Shown here one piece after another: positions 20,709-30,406 of a DNA stretch of 64,000 nt. Made by a program: the position numbers and the translations under genes. Position 1 is the first letter of the stretch. Each line of letters starts with the position of its first letter. The DNA lies in the NCBI RefSeq assembly GCF_030811555.1, contig NZ_JAUSQZ010000001.1, positions 3,717,241 to 3,781,240 on the forward strand, in the 5' to 3' direction. The DNA is from Kineosporia succinea. Lineage in GTDB: Bacteria; Actinomycetota; Actinomycetes; Actinomycetales; Kineosporiaceae. A model generated the notes under the pieces. It was not told the origin of the DNA and searched no databases. It worked only from the letters and a program-made list of their open reading frames with translations.

Positions 20709-21299
20709 ATGGTGAACCTGACCCGGATCTACACCCGGACCGGCGACGACGGCACGACCGCGCTGGGCGACTTCAGCCGCACCTCGAAGAACGACCCCCG
20801 GCTGATCGCGTACGCGGACTGCGACGAGGCGAACAGCGCGCTGGGCGTGGTGCTGGCGGTCGGCTCGCCGTCCCCCGAGCTGGTGACACTGCTCCGGAGG
20901 GTGCAGAACGACCTGTTCGACGTGGGCTCCGACCTGTGCGTCCCGCTGGCGGTCGCGCCGAAGCACGAGCCGTTGCGGGTCACCGCGGACTACGTCGACC
21001 GGCTCGAGGCGGCCTGCGACGAGTGGAACGAGAACCTGCCCGCGCTGCGCTCGTTCATCCTGCCCGGCGGTTCCCCGGCCTCGGCGTACCTGCACGTGGC
21101 GCGCACGGTGACGCGGCGGGCGGAGCGGTCGGTGTGGGCGGCGCTGGAGGAACACGGCTCGTCGGCGGAGGGCGGTGTGAACCCGCTGACCGCGAAGTAC
21201 CTGAACCGGCTGAGCGACCTGCTCTTCATCCTGTGCCGCGTGGCGAACGTGGACGCGGGCGGGGACGTGCTGTGGGTGCCGGGCGGTGAACGGGGCTAA
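20709..21299 (+). CDS. PduO-type ATP:cob(I)alamin adenosyltransferase
   Basis: The enzyme moves the adenosyl group of ATP to cob(I)alamin to make adenosylcobalamin, the coenzyme of acyl-CoA mutases. The 196-residue protein has the N-terminal ATP-binding pattern IYTRTGDDGTTALGD, then DCDEANSALGVVLAVG, and the conserved FILPGGSPASAYLHVARTVTRRAER near 115. The start is ATG 20709. It is convergent with the B12-dependent mutase gene that uses its product, and the two stop codons overlap in the bases CTAA. Confidence 0.95.
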   Translation: MVNLTRIYTRTGDDGTTALGDFSRTSKNDPRLIAYADCDEANSALGVVLAVGSPSPELVTLLRRVQNDLFDVGSDLCVPLAVAPKHEPLRVTADYVDRLEAACDEWNENLPALRSFILPGGSPASAYLHVARTVTRRAERSVWAALEEHGSSAEGGVNPLTAKYLNRLSDLLFILCRVANVDAGGDVLWVPGGERG

Positions 21300-23272
21300 C
21301 GGACGCCCTGGGCCGTCCGGATCAGCGTGACGATGTGGTCCATCATGTCCGTCAGGTCGATGTCCTTGGGGGTGAAGACCGCGGAAACGCCCTCCGCGAG
21401 CAGCTTCCGGGCATCGCCGGGCGGGATGATGCCACCCACCACCACCGGCACGTCGTGCATCCCGGCCTCCCGCAGGCCGCGCACCACCGCCGGCACCACC
21501 TCCAGGTGAGACCCGGACAGCACCGAGAGACCCACCGCGTGCACGTCCTCGGCCACCGCCGCGGCCACGATCTGGGCCGGGGTCAGGCGGATGCCCTGGT
21601 AGACCACCTCGAACCCGGCGTCGCGCGCCCGCACCGCCACCTGCTCGGCGCCGTTCGAGTGCCCGTCCAGCCCGGGCTTGCCGATGAGCAGGCGCAGGTG
21701 GGCGCCGATCTCGTCGCCGGTGCGCCGCACGCGCTCGCGGACCGAGCTCAGGGAGGCGCCCGGAGGTGCGACGGCCGCCGAGACACCCGTCGGAGCCCGG
21801 TATTCACCGAAGACCGAGCGCAGGGCCGCCGCCCACTCGCCGGTGGTGACCCCCGCCCGGGCGCACTCCCGACTGGCCTCCATCAGGTTCGTGGGGCCGG
21901 CCGCATCCGTCTTCAGGCGCTCCAGGGCCGACGCCACCGCCGACGCGTCCCGGCAGTCCCGCCAGGCCTGGACCGCCGAAACCGCCCGCGACGCAACGGA
22001 AGGATCCACCGTCTGCACGGCCGCGCCCAGATCGGTGGTGAGCGGATTCGGCTCGGTGGACGTGAACCGGTTGACCCCGACCACCACGTCCTCACCCGAT
22101 TCGACGCGGGCCCGCCGCCCCGCGTGCGACGAGACCAGGGCCGACTTCAGGTAGCCGGACTCGACCGCCGCGATCACGCCGCCCATCTCCTCGACCCGGG
22201 CCATCTCCGCCCGCGCCCCCTCGGCCAGCGAGGAGACCTTGGCCGCGATCACCGGCGAGCCCTCGAAAAGGTCGTCGTACTCGAGGAGGTCGGACTCGTA
22301 GGCCAGTACCTGCTGCAACCGCAGCGACCACTGCTGGTCCCACGGCCGGGGCAGGCCGAGCGCCTCGTTCCAGGCCGGCAACTGCACCGCCCGGGCCCGC
22401 GCGTTCTTCGACAGGGTGACCGCCAGCATCTCGAGAACGATTCGCTGCACGTTGTTCTCGGGCTGGGCCTCGGTCAGCCCGAGCGAATTGACCTGTACGC
22501 CGTAACGAAAACGCCGCTGACGCGCGTCCTCGATCCCGTAGCGCTCGAGGGTGAGGGAATCCCACAGCTCCACGAAAGCCCGCATCTTGCACATCTCCTC
22601 GACGAAACGCACACCCGCGTTGACGAAGAACGAGATGCGCTGCACCACGTCACCGAACCGCTCCGGAGCCACCTGGCCGCTGTCACGCACCGCGTCGAGC
22701 ACCGCGATCGCCGTGCTCAGCGCGAACGCCACCTCCTGCACCGGCGTGGCCCCGGCCTCCTGCAGGTGATAACTGCAGATGTTGACCGGGTTCCAGCGCG
22801 GCATCGCCGAGACCGTGTAGGCGATCGTGTCGGTGGTCAGCCGCAGGCTCGGCCCGGGCGGGAAGATGTAGGTGCCCCGGCTGAGGTACTCCTTGACGAT
22901 GTCGTTCTGCGTGGTTCCGCTCAAAGAGGCCAGGGCGTCGGGGTTCTGGGCCAGCGCCACCTCCTGGTAGAGCGCGAGCATCCACAGGGCCGGGGCGTTG
23001 ATGGTCATCGAGGTGTTCATCCGGTCCAGCGGGATCCCGTCGAAGAGCGCCGCCAGGTCCCCGAGATGCTGGATCGGCACCCCGACCTTTCCGACCTCCC
23101 CGCGGGCCAGCTCGTGGTCGGAGTCGTAGCCGGTCTGGGTCGGCAGGTCGAACGCCACCGACAGCCCGGTCTGGCCCTTCTCCAGGTTGCGCCGGTACAG
23201 CGCGTTGGACTCCGCCGGGCTGGAGTGCCCCGCGTAGGTCCGCATCACCCACGGCCGGTCGCGTTCGCTCAT
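21296..23272 (-). CDS. ecm: Ethylmalonyl-CoA mutase / MeaA-type B12 mutase
   Basis: This adenosylcobalamin-dependent mutase has 658 residues. The large catalytic domain (about 1-510) begins RPWVMRTYAGHSSPAESNALY and includes GLSVAFDLPTQTGYDSDH. The C-terminal B12 domain has GKPGLDGHSNGAEQ (the DxHxxG cobalt-ligand motif), GLSVLSGSH and VVGGIIPP. Single-polypeptide mutases of this size and pattern are MeaA or ethylmalonyl-CoA mutase, which converts ethylmalonyl-CoA to methylsuccinyl-CoA; a methylmalonyl-CoA mutase large subunit would look different. Ccr, encoded at 39.3 kb, makes its substrate. ATG 23272 is chosen; the longer frame adds 40 non-family residues. Confidence 0.9.
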   Translation of the reverse strand: MSERDRPWVMRTYAGHSSPAESNALYRRNLEKGQTGLSVAFDLPTQTGYDSDHELARGEVGKVGVPIQHLGDLAALFDGIPLDRMNTSMTINAPALWMLALYQEVALAQNPDALASLSGTTQNDIVKEYLSRGTYIFPPGPSLRLTTDTIAYTVSAMPRWNPVNICSYHLQEAGATPVQEVAFALSTAIAVLDAVRDSGQVAPERFGDVVQRISFFVNAGVRFVEEMCKMRAFVELWDSLTLERYGIEDARQRRFRYGVQVNSLGLTEAQPENNVQRIVLEMLAVTLSKNARARAVQLPAWNEALGLPRPWDQQWSLRLQQVLAYESDLLEYDDLFEGSPVIAAKVSSLAEGARAEMARVEEMGGVIAAVESGYLKSALVSSHAGRRARVESGEDVVVGVNRFTSTEPNPLTTDLGAAVQTVDPSVASRAVSAVQAWRDCRDASAVASALERLKTDAAGPTNLMEASRECARAGVTTGEWAAALRSVFGEYRAPTGVSAAVAPPGASLSSVRERVRRTGDEIGAHLRLLIGKPGLDGHSNGAEQVAVRARDAGFEVVYQGIRLTPAQIVAAAVAEDVHAVGLSVLSGSHLEVVPAVVRGLREAGMHDVPVVVGGIIPPGDARKLLAEGVSAVFTPKDIDLTDMMDHIVTLIRTAQGVR

Positions 23273-23359
23273 CTCATCGACGGTAATCAGCGCGTCGATG
23301 ACGCAGCAGGCCCGCCGACGTGACCGGTGCCACGCGCGAGCGGCTTCCGTGCGCGAAAT

Positions 23360-23399
23360 GAGGACGGTGCCGAGCCCCTCACAGCCCGGCACCGTCCTC
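23360..23399 (-). terminator. Terminator of the DUF1800-DUF1501 operon
   Basis: GAGGACGGTGCCG (23360-23372) pairs perfectly over 13 bases with CGGCACCGTCCTC (23387-23399) with a 14-base loop. It lies just after the DUF1501 stop in the direction of transcription, followed by CATTTCGC. Confidence 0.75.
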
Positions 23400-23413
23400 T
23401 CCCCGACCCGTGG

Positions 23414-24676
23414 CTACGAGACCAGGCCAACCGCCCTGGCCTTGTAACCCGGGAAGATGTCGGTCGTGGAGTCCACGCCGACACGCTTTTTCAGCACCTC
23501 GGACACGATCGACCGGTAGTCGGTCGTGCCGGCCAGGTCACCGTCGACGAGAGCCGACGCACCCAGGCCCGGCCAGCGTCCGTGGATGCCCTTCTTCAGC
23601 CCGCCGCCCAGTGCCAGCACCACGTTGCCGTGCCCGTGGTCGAGCCCGCCCGAGCCGTTCTCCTCGAGCCGGCGGCCGAACTCGCTGAGCGTGATCAGGT
23701 TCGTGCGGGCCAGCCCGTCGGTGCCCAGCTCGGCGGCGAACGCGGCCAGGGCCTGGCTCATCTCCTTGAGCTGGTTGAACATCCAGCCCGCATCGGCCCG
23801 GCCCAGGTTCACGTGCATGTCCCAGTTGCCGTAGTCGACGGTGGCGACCCGCAGCCCGAGGTCGGCCTTGATCAGCCGGGCCACGTCGTGAAGAGCGTTG
23901 CCCAGCGCGGTGTCCGGGTAGCCGACGTCCTTGGCCGCCTTCGCCTCGGCCTTGGCCAGCGGCGCCATCTTGCCGACCGCGCCCAGCGCGTTGGTCAGCG
24001 GGGCCTTCAGGTCGGGAGAGGCCCCGGTGTGCAGGGTCTTCATCGCCGAGCGCCAGCGCGCCAGGGGCACCAGGTCCTCACCGACCGAGAGCTTCACCCC
24101 GGCGATCGAGTTCATCGCGAACTTCGCGTTCGGCCCGATCATCGAGTCGGGCATCGAGCCGGACCCGACCTGGGTACCCGCGAAACCACCCGGATCGCCG
24201 ATGCTTCCGAGGGTGCGGTCGATCCAGCCGGTGCGCAGGTTGGAGTCGGGGGCGGCCCGCTCCATCTCCTCCATCGCCTCGAAGTGCGACCGCGTGGGGT
24301 CGGCCTGCCCGACCGCGTGCACCGCCGACATGGTGCCGTTCTCGAACAGCTTGAACACCGGCTCCATGGCCGGGTGCAGCCCGAACATCGAGTCGACCTT
24401 GTGCGCCTGCGACGCCGTGACCTGGATGTTCGGCCGGGCCTTGGCGTAACCGGCGTCGCCGAGCGGGATCACGGCCGACAGCCCGTCGAAACCGCCGCGC
24501 AGCGAGAGCACCACGAGCGTGCCGGTGCCGGCCGGGGCGCCGAAGGCCAGCGTGGCCCCGGACAGAGTGGTGGCCGTGGTCAGGCCACCGACGGCGGCCA
24601 TCCGGAACAGGGTGCGCCGGGAGACCCCGCGGTTCTCGGGACAGCCGCACATGTCGTCTGCGGTCATGGAGGTCAT
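23414..24676 (-). CDS. DUF1501 family Tat-exported protein
   Basis: The 420-residue protein has a twin-arginine signal (SRRTLFRMAAVGG near 20, then a hydrophobic stretch and AFGAP). The body contains VVLSLRGGFDGLSAV and LITLSEFGRRLEENGSGGLDHGHGN near 330, typical of DUF1501, an alkaline-phosphatase-like fold with an unknown substrate. It begins 13 bases after the DUF1800 gene. The two families are almost always neighbours and probably act together outside the membrane, but neither has an established reaction. Confidence 0.88.
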   Translation of the reverse strand: MTSMTADDMCGCPENRGVSRRTLFRMAAVGGLTTATTLSGATLAFGAPAGTGTLVVLSLRGGFDGLSAVIPLGDAGYAKARPNIQVTASQAHKVDSMFGLHPAMEPVFKLFENGTMSAVHAVGQADPTRSHFEAMEEMERAAPDSNLRTGWIDRTLGSIGDPGGFAGTQVGSGSMPDSMIGPNAKFAMNSIAGVKLSVGEDLVPLARWRSAMKTLHTGASPDLKAPLTNALGAVGKMAPLAKAEAKAAKDVGYPDTALGNALHDVARLIKADLGLRVATVDYGNWDMHVNLGRADAGWMFNQLKEMSQALAAFAAELGTDGLARTNLITLSEFGRRLEENGSGGLDHGHGNVVLALGGGLKKGIHGRWPGLGASALVDGDLAGTTDYRSIVSEVLKKRVGVDSTTDIFPGYKARAVGLVS

Positions 24677-24689
24677 GAGGATGGCCGAT

Positions 24690-26456
24690 CTAGACGGAGA
24701 GGTGGGCCGGGGCGGCGAGGAAGAGGGTGGTGGTCAGCGCGATCGTCTCGTGCTGCTCCCAGGAACCGGTCGTGAACGAGGTGGGCAGTTTCGTGCCCGC
24801 CAGCAGCTGATTGGCGGCCGAGCGCTCGCGCCGGCCCGGGGTGCGGCCGAAGACCTTCTTGCCGACGGCGGTGATGACCCCGGCCCGGGTGGTGGGTTTG
24901 GTGCTGAGGAGTTTCTCGGGCCCGGGCAGCACCATCTTGCTCGGCCACCAGCCGTGCACCATCGCGGTGGTCGAGTTGAACACCTGCAGCGCACCGGCGG
25001 GGGACTGCCACGAATCGGCCGTGTCGGCGTAGCCGTTCGGCATCGTCCAGCCCAGCGGGCCGTGACCGGCGTCCTTCACGATGTAGTACATGTCCATGAG
25101 AGCCTTGGCGCTGGAACCGTTCCTGACCCCGAGCACCCGGGCGCTGGCCACGACCTGCTCCATCGGCCGGCGGATCTTGTCGCCGCTCGAGGCCGCGAAC
25201 TCCGGCGAGGTGAACAGGGCCCGCAGCACCGGCACGATCGCGGTGTCGTTGCGGGTGTAGACCCTGGCCAGCTTCGTCACCAGCGACGCGGGCGGGGTGT
25301 CGGAGACGAAGTGCCGGGCCAGCTTGGTGGCGATGTTGCGGGCCGTCTTCGGGTGGTTCGCCAGGTATTTCAGGTACTTCTGCTGAACGGCGGGGCCCTT
25401 GGAGGCGTCGCTGTTGGCGTTGGCGAAGCCGAAAGCCTTGATCCGGCCGGTGTAGTGACGGCTCTTGTCGTACGCCCGCCTGCCCTCGTCGAACGTCCAG
25501 CCGGTGAGCAGCAGGGCCGAGCGCTGGATGTCCTTCTCGGTGTAGCCGCCGTTCACGCCGACCGTGTGCAGCTCGAGCACCTCGCGGGCGTAGTTCTCGT
25601 TCGGGGCCTGCCCGGTGGACTGCGCGCCGTTCAGGAACACCAGCATCGACGGGTGGAAAGCGCTGGCCAGCAGCAGGTTCTCGAACGAGGTCATCGCGTG
25701 CTTGCGGATCACGTCGCGCTGGTAGCGGTGCCGGGTGTCCCAGACGTCACCGCCCGGGCAGGCGATGTTCAGGTGGTTCGACCAGAAGTCGACCATCACC
25801 TCGTACAGCTCACGGCTCGAGAACAGCGCCCGGCCCAGGTGATTCGCGCAGGTGTCCTGCATGACGTCCCAGGCGCCGACCTTCAGGTTCGCGCGGGTCT
25901 GGGCGATGCTCCACTTCATGTCCGGGAACTGCGCGTCGACCGCCAGGCCCTTCGGATCCTTGATCCTGGCCGGCCGCAGCTGGCGTTCGAGCCACGCCGA
26001 GGCTCCCAGGCGGTCGATCGACCGGTCGCTGGCGGCGGTGCGGCCGTAGGTGGCGCGGCCGATCAGCAGGTCCGGGTCGACCTTGATCTTCTTCGCGGCA
26101 GCGGTGGTGGTGCCGGCTCCCGCGGTGGTCGCCCGGGCTGCGGGGCTCGCGCCGGTGGTGGTCGCGGCACCGCTCGAGGACGTGGTGGCCGCCGCCCCCG
26201 CGGAGGCGGCGGTCCCGCTTTCGGCGGCCTTCTGGGTGGTCAGGGTCGCGGCGCCGACCTCGGCGCTTCCCCCGCGCAGCAACAGGTATCCGGTGCCCCC
26301 GGCGGCCGCGACGGCGGACGCGCCGCTGACGACCAGGCTGCGGCGGGACAGGCCGGTGGCGATCGGGCGGTTCTCCCGCCGGCTGCGCCGGGTGCCGGTG
26401 GTGGCCTCCGGTGAGGGGCCGGAACTCTTCCGGGGCGGCGGAAATCCGTCTGCCAT
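24690..26456 (-). CDS. DUF1800 family exported protein
   Basis: The 588-residue protein has an N-terminal signal with twin arginines (GLSRRSLVVSGASAV near 40) and a low-complexity Ala/Thr/Gly linker (about 75-135). The DUF1800 domain begins LLIGRATYGRTAASDRSID and contains VMVDFWSNHLNIACPGGD near 255 and NENYARELHTVG-like sequence (NENYAREVLELHTVG) near 310. The start is ATG 26456 with GGAGGA upstream. DUF1800 proteins are secreted and of unknown activity. It is the first gene of the pair with DUF1501. Confidence 0.88.
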   Translation of the reverse strand: MADGFPPPRKSSGPSPEATTGTRRSRRENRPIATGLSRRSLVVSGASAVAAAGGTGYLLLRGGSAEVGAATLTTQKAAESGTAASAGAAATTSSSGAATTTGASPAARATTAGAGTTTAAAKKIKVDPDLLIGRATYGRTAASDRSIDRLGASAWLERQLRPARIKDPKGLAVDAQFPDMKWSIAQTRANLKVGAWDVMQDTCANHLGRALFSSRELYEVMVDFWSNHLNIACPGGDVWDTRHRYQRDVIRKHAMTSFENLLLASAFHPSMLVFLNGAQSTGQAPNENYAREVLELHTVGVNGGYTEKDIQRSALLLTGWTFDEGRRAYDKSRHYTGRIKAFGFANANSDASKGPAVQQKYLKYLANHPKTARNIATKLARHFVSDTPPASLVTKLARVYTRNDTAIVPVLRALFTSPEFAASSGDKIRRPMEQVVASARVLGVRNGSSAKALMDMYYIVKDAGHGPLGWTMPNGYADTADSWQSPAGALQVFNSTTAMVHGWWPSKMVLPGPEKLLSTKPTTRAGVITAVGKKVFGRTPGRRERSAANQLLAGTKLPTSFTTGSWEQHETIALTTTLFLAAPAHLSV

Positions 26457-26842
26457 CCGTGCATTCCTCCTGCGACCACGCCCCCGAGGCGAGGCATCCG
26501 GTGAAGTCGCAGGGAACTTACAAGTTTTCCGAGGGGGCGGGCAACCATTCGGAGGGTTCGCGCGTGTAGTCGGGTGAGGGCGCGAAACGTGCTGGTGAGA
26601 GCCGGATCCGGGGGTGGGTGAAACGAGCGTCAAGAGACGCTCAACAGACGACTCCAAGGTTCAGCGGAACCTTCGGGAGTCTTAAGGGGTCTTCATGAAC
26701 GCGGGGATTTCCCGGGTTCTCGGGGGTGAGGGACGTGGCAAAAATAATTTGCGGGATGCTGCTGACGATCATCGGATTCCGCGCTTGCGTGCGGTTCCGC
26801 TCACTCCTGGTAGCGGTTCCGCCGATGTGCGGCCGTTCCGCG
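26457..26842. other. Intergenic region with a bulged hairpin
   Basis: No gene is seen between the D-amino-acid oxidase stop and the DUF1800 start. GACTCC-AAGGTTC (26650-26662) pairs with GAACCTT-GGAGTC (26667-26681), with a two-base bulge and a four-base loop. It may terminate the oxidase transcript. The region also must hold the DUF1800 promoter, which I cannot place. The stretch around 26690-26770 is clearly richer in A+T than the genes. Confidence 0.5.
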
Positions 26843-27784
26843 TCAGGTGAGGCGGGAGACCTCGGCGAGCACGTCGTCCGCACATCCCCACGAGAGCGTG
26901 ACCCCGCTGCCGCCGTGCCCGTAGCAGTGCACCGTGGTGCCGTCCGGGCCGGGCACGGTCTCGAGCCGCACCGAGGGGCGCGCGGGCCGCAGTCCCACCC
27001 TGTGCGAGAGCACGGTGGCCCGGGCCAGCCCGGGCACCAGACGCTTCGCCCGCTCCAGGATCTGGGCTGCGACGTTCTCGTCGGGGGTGGTGTCGAAGTC
27101 GTTCACCTGCGCGGTGCCCCCCACCACGACCTGCCGGGTCTGCGGCAGCACGTAGGTGAGCACCTCGGGGTCCGACTCGTCGGCCCACCACTCGGTGATG
27201 CCCGGGTTCGACATCCGCAGCACCTGCCCGCGCACCGGGTGCACCGCCGGGTCGGCGGCCAGGGCCCGGCTGGCCAGGCCGGTGCAGTTGACCACCACGC
27301 CCCGGGTCGGCAGCGCGGCCAGCGGCAGGCGGGTCAGGGTGCCGCCCGCGGCCTCCAGCCGGCGCACGAGATAGGGCAGATACACGGTCATGTCGACGAC
27401 CGGCACGGTCAGGTGCCAGCCGCTGCGGTGGTCGGGGTGCGGGTGGCTCACGGGGGTCACGGCGACGCCGTCCAGGCCGTCCGCGAAGGTGGGGCGTTCC
27501 CGCAGGCCGACCAGGTAGCCCGGCCGCGGCACCACACCGGTGCGGCGGGCATCGTTGTCCTCGGCCAGCTCGGTGAACGCCGCGTGGGTCGCGTGAGACC
27601 AGCGCCGCACCTGCTCCACCGGCTCGGCCAGGAAGGGCATCCAGAGCCCGCCGGCCACCGCCGAGGTGGTCTCTAGGGGCATTTCCCGCGCCATGACGTC
27701 CACCGCGTGCCCGGCCTCGGCCAGCCGCACCGCACAAGACAACCCGATGACACCCGCGCCGATGACGGTGATCCGTGCAGCCAT
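26843..27784 (-). CDS. D-amino-acid oxidase (FAD-dependent)
   Basis: The enzyme oxidises D-amino acids to keto acids, ammonia and H2O2. The 313-residue protein has the FAD dinucleotide-binding motif ITVIGAGVIGLSCAVRLAEAG at the N-terminus. Other visible elements are VVNCTGLASRALA near 190 and the C-terminal GHGGSGVTLSWGCADD, the DAO-family flavin-contact motif. ATG 27784 directly precedes AARITVIGAG. The D-specificity is from family resemblance; a glycine or sarcosine oxidase is less likely. Confidence 0.88.
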   Translation of the reverse strand: MAARITVIGAGVIGLSCAVRLAEAGHAVDVMAREMPLETTSAVAGGLWMPFLAEPVEQVRRWSHATHAAFTELAEDNDARRTGVVPRPGYLVGLRERPTFADGLDGVAVTPVSHPHPDHRSGWHLTVPVVDMTVYLPYLVRRLEAAGGTLTRLPLAALPTRGVVVNCTGLASRALAADPAVHPVRGQVLRMSNPGITEWWADESDPEVLTYVLPQTRQVVVGGTAQVNDFDTTPDENVAAQILERAKRLVPGLARATVLSHRVGLRPARPSVRLETVPGPDGTTVHCYGHGGSGVTLSWGCADDVLAEVSRLT

Positions 27785-27883
27785 ATGAGCGATGGTGCCG
27801 TGACATCGTGTCAACGTGCTACCCGACGTCCACCATTCGGGTCTGTTCACACCCCCGGTTCAGGGTTGAGGGTGTCCTCCGAC

Positions 27884-28996
27884 TCATTCCGCGCCGCGGC
27901 CGACCGCCTGGTGCACCGACGTGAAGCCGTCGGCCCGGAGCCGTTCCGCGATGCGCCGCTGCACCTTGCGGGGCCAGAACAGGCCGCCGTAGATGAACCC
28001 GGTGTAGGCCTGAACGAGCGTGGCCCCGGCCCGGATCCGCTCGTAGGCGTCGTCGCCGTCCATGATCCCGCCGGCCGCGATCAGCACCATCTCGTCGCCG
28101 ACCCGGGCTCGCAGGCGCCGCAGCACCTCCAGCGAACGGGCCGCCACCGGCGCTCCCGACAGGCCACCCGCGCCGATCGCCGAGACCTCGCTCACCGGCG
28201 TCTTCAGGCCGGTGCGGGCGATCGTGGTGTTGGTCGCGATGATCCCGTCGAGGCCCAGCTCCACGGCCAGGTCGGCCACGGCGTCCACGTCCTCGTCCGA
28301 CAGGTCGGGCGCGATCTTCACCAGCAGCGGCACCCGCCGGGTGCCGCTCCCGCGTCCGGTCGGGCCGGATGCATCAAGAGTGCGGCGAACCGCGCTCAGC
28401 AAGGGGCGCAGCGACGACACCGCCTGCAGATCACGCAGTCCGGGGGTATTCGGCGAGCTGACGTTCACCACGAGGTAGTCGGAGACCGGGCCGAGCCGGG
28501 CCGCGCTCGCGACGTAGTCCTCGATCGCGTCGGCCGGGCCGACCAGCTTGGTCTTGCCGATGTTCGACCCGACCACGGCCGAGCCGGTGCGGGCCCTCAG
28601 CCGGATCGAGGCCGCGGTGGAACCGTGGTTGTTGAAGCCCATCCGGTTCACCAGCGCCTGGTCGGCGGGCAGCCGGAACAGCCGGGGCTTGGGGTTGCCG
28701 GGCTGTGGGCGGCCGGTCACGGTGCCGATCTCGACGTACCCGAAACCGATGGCGGCCAGGGTGTCCGGGGCCAGGGCGTCCTTGTCGAAGCCCGCGGCCA
28801 GCCCGAGCGGGCCGGGCAGGTCGAGGCCCAGGGCGCGGGTGCGCAGCACCGGGTCGCTCGGGGCCAGCAGGCGCGCCAGCTGGGCCCGCAGCACCGGGAT
28901 CTTCTCGATCAGGCGGATCGCCGCGAAGGCTCCGTGGTGCGCGGTCTCGGCCGGCACCCGCACCAGGAGGTGCTTGAAAACGAGTTCGTACAGCAT
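27884..28996 (-). CDS. pyrD: Dihydroorotate dehydrogenase (quinone), class 2
   Basis: The enzyme oxidises dihydroorotate to orotate with quinone as acceptor, the fourth step of pyrimidine synthesis. The 370-residue length, the hydrophobic N-terminal extension ([21 protein letters not shown]) and [15 protein letters not shown] identify class 2, the membrane-associated form. The catalytic Ser lies in [16 protein letters not shown] near 185. FMN-binding [19 protein letters not shown] lies near 320. Its ATG overlaps the nucS stop (ATGA), so the two are translated together. Confidence 0.95.
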   Translation of the reverse strand: MLYELVFKHLLVRVPAETAHHGAFAAIRLIEKIPVLRAQLARLLAPSDPVLRTRALGLDLPGPLGLAAGFDKDALAPDTLAAIGFGYVEIGTVTGRPQPGNPKPRLFRLPADQALVNRMGFNNHGSTAASIRLRARTGSAVVGSNIGKTKLVGPADAIEDYVASAARLGPVSDYLVVNVSSPNTPGLRDLQAVSSLRPLLSAVRRTLDASGPTGRGSGTRRVPLLVKIAPDLSDEDVDAVADLAVELGLDGIIATNTTIARTGLKTPVSEVSAIGAGGLSGAPVAARSLEVLRRLRARVGDEMVLIAAGGIMDGDDAYERIRAGATLVQAYTGFIYGGLFWPRKVQRRIAERLRADGFTSVHQAVGRGAE

Positions 28997-29691
28997 CAGA
29001 AGAGACGGTGCTCCACGTCGTCCAGGCCCCGCATCTCGTCGTAGTCCAGGATCACGCAGCGGATGCCGCGGTCCTCGGCCAGCACGCGTGCCTGCGGCTT
29101 GATCTCCTGCGCGGCGTAGATGCCGGCGACGGGAGACAGCAGCGGGTCGCGGTTCATCAGTTCCAGGTAGCGGGTGAGCTGCTCGACGCCGTCGATCTCG
29201 CCGCGTCGCTTGATCTCGACCGCCACCGAGCCGCCGTCGGCGTCCTTGACCAGCAGGTCGACCGGGCCGATGGCGGTCATGTACTCGCGCCTCACCAGCT
29301 GCCAGCCGTCGCCGAGCCGGTTCACCTGCTCGGCCAGCAGCTTCTGCAGGTGCGCCTCGACGCCGTCTTTCTGCAGACCCGGGTCGACGCCCAGCTCGTG
29401 GGTGGCGTCTTGCATCACCTCGTGGATGTTCACGATCAGCCGGTCGTCGGTCTTGGCGCTCTGCACCGTCCAGACCTCGATCACCCCGGCCTCGGCCGCG
29501 GTCTCGTCGGGCTTGCCGACGGTCAGCTTGGCCGGCGGGCTCATCCAGTTCAGCGGCTTGTACGAGCCACCGTCGGAATGCACCAGCACACTGCCGTCTG
29601 CCTTGACCATGAGCAGGCGGTTGGCCAGCGGCAGGTGGGCGGTCAGACGCCCGGCGTAGTCAACGGAACAACGAGCGATAACCAGACGCAC
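28996..29691 (-). CDS. nucS: Endonuclease NucS (non-canonical mismatch repair)
   Basis: NucS cuts mismatched DNA in actinobacteria and archaea that lack MutS/MutL. The 231-residue protein has the N-terminal DNA-binding part [21 protein letters not shown] and the catalytic core with [27 protein letters not shown] near 150, holding the D, E and K of the nuclease site, followed by QLTRYLELM. The beta-clamp-binding C-terminus is short. Length is normal for the family. It is upstream of and coupled to pyrD. Confidence 0.95.
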   Translation of the reverse strand: MRLVIARCSVDYAGRLTAHLPLANRLLMVKADGSVLVHSDGGSYKPLNWMSPPAKLTVGKPDETAAEAGVIEVWTVQSAKTDDRLIVNIHEVMQDATHELGVDPGLQKDGVEAHLQKLLAEQVNRLGDGWQLVRREYMTAIGPVDLLVKDADGGSVAVEIKRRGEIDGVEQLTRYLELMNRDPLLSPVAGIYAAQEIKPQARVLAEDRGIRCVILDYDEMRGLDDVEHRLF

Positions 29692-30019
29692 GGTTGACGA
29701 GCCTAGCCCGAACCGAGGGTGCTCGCGGTCAGGTGGGCCACCCGGTGCGGTGCCGCCCCGCTCGGCGGGTGACGTTTTGCCTGATCACGAACTGGTGGCT
29801 GAGCGACGCGCGGTGCGGCCGAGCCTCCGCCCACCCTCGGTCGGCGGAGTCGGGAGAGAGCTGATCCGGGCCGCGACGGGGCCGCCCGTGGCGACCACGT
29901 CGTCCCCTGTTCGCCGGACCACGAGACACGCCACTGGCGCGTCATGGACGCTACTGCGCAATGCGCGGTACCTTCTGTCACGCGGCAGTGGATCGGTCAG
30001 GGGACGACAGGGGAGAGGG
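29692..30019. other. Divergent promoter region, nucS / PadR
   Basis: The 328 bases between the divergent nucS and PadR genes hold no credible gene. They must carry both promoters. A GC-rich imperfect inverted repeat near 29820-29855 is visible. TGCGCAATGCGC near 29954 is a short partial palindrome near the PadR start and a possible PadR site. No clear -35/-10 pair can be assigned. Confidence 0.4.
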
Positions 30020-30406
30020 ATGGACACGACGCAGTTGCTGAAGGGCGTGCTCGACGTCGCGGTGCTCGCGGTGGTGGCACAGGAAGACGGGTACGGCTAC
30101 GACGTGGTGCGGCGCCTGCGGGCGGCCGGCTTGGAAGACGTCGGTGACGCGTCGGTCTACGGCACGTTGCGGCGTCTGTACGCCGGGGGCTCGCTCACCT
30201 CGTACGTGGTGCCCTCCGACGAGGGGCCGCACCGCAAGTACTACGGCATCACCCCGATGGGCCGGGACGAGCTCGACGCCCAGCGGCAGACCTGGGCCGG
30301 CTTCGCCGACACCATGACGGCCCTGCTGGCCGAGCCGGACACGAACAGCAAAGACAGCACGGTGACGCTCGTCAGGACCATGACCGGCTCGGAGGGAACG
30401 CGATGA
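30020..30406 (+). CDS. PadR-family transcriptional regulator
   Basis: The 128-residue protein has the PadR winged-helix: LLKGVLDVAVLAVVAQEDGYGYDVVRRL, then VYGTLRRLYAGGSLTSYVVPS and the HRKYYGITPMGRDEL wing. The C-terminal helix used for dimerisation is short, as in the small PadR-s2 group. ATG 30020 follows GGGGAGAGGG. The stop overlaps the next gene's start by four bases (ATGA). PadR genes of this type are usually paired with a HAAS/DUF1700-type membrane protein gene that they regulate. Confidence 0.92.
   Translation: MDTTQLLKGVLDVAVLAVVAQEDGYGYDVVRRLRAAGLEDVGDASVYGTLRRLYAGGSLTSYVVPSDEGPHRKYYGITPMGRDELDAQRQTWAGFADTMTALLAEPDTNSKDSTVTLVRTMTGSEGTR

Noticed and set aside
21335-23323. 662-residue plus-strand open frame
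   Set aside because: Opposite strand of the well-supported ethylmalonyl-CoA mutase gene.
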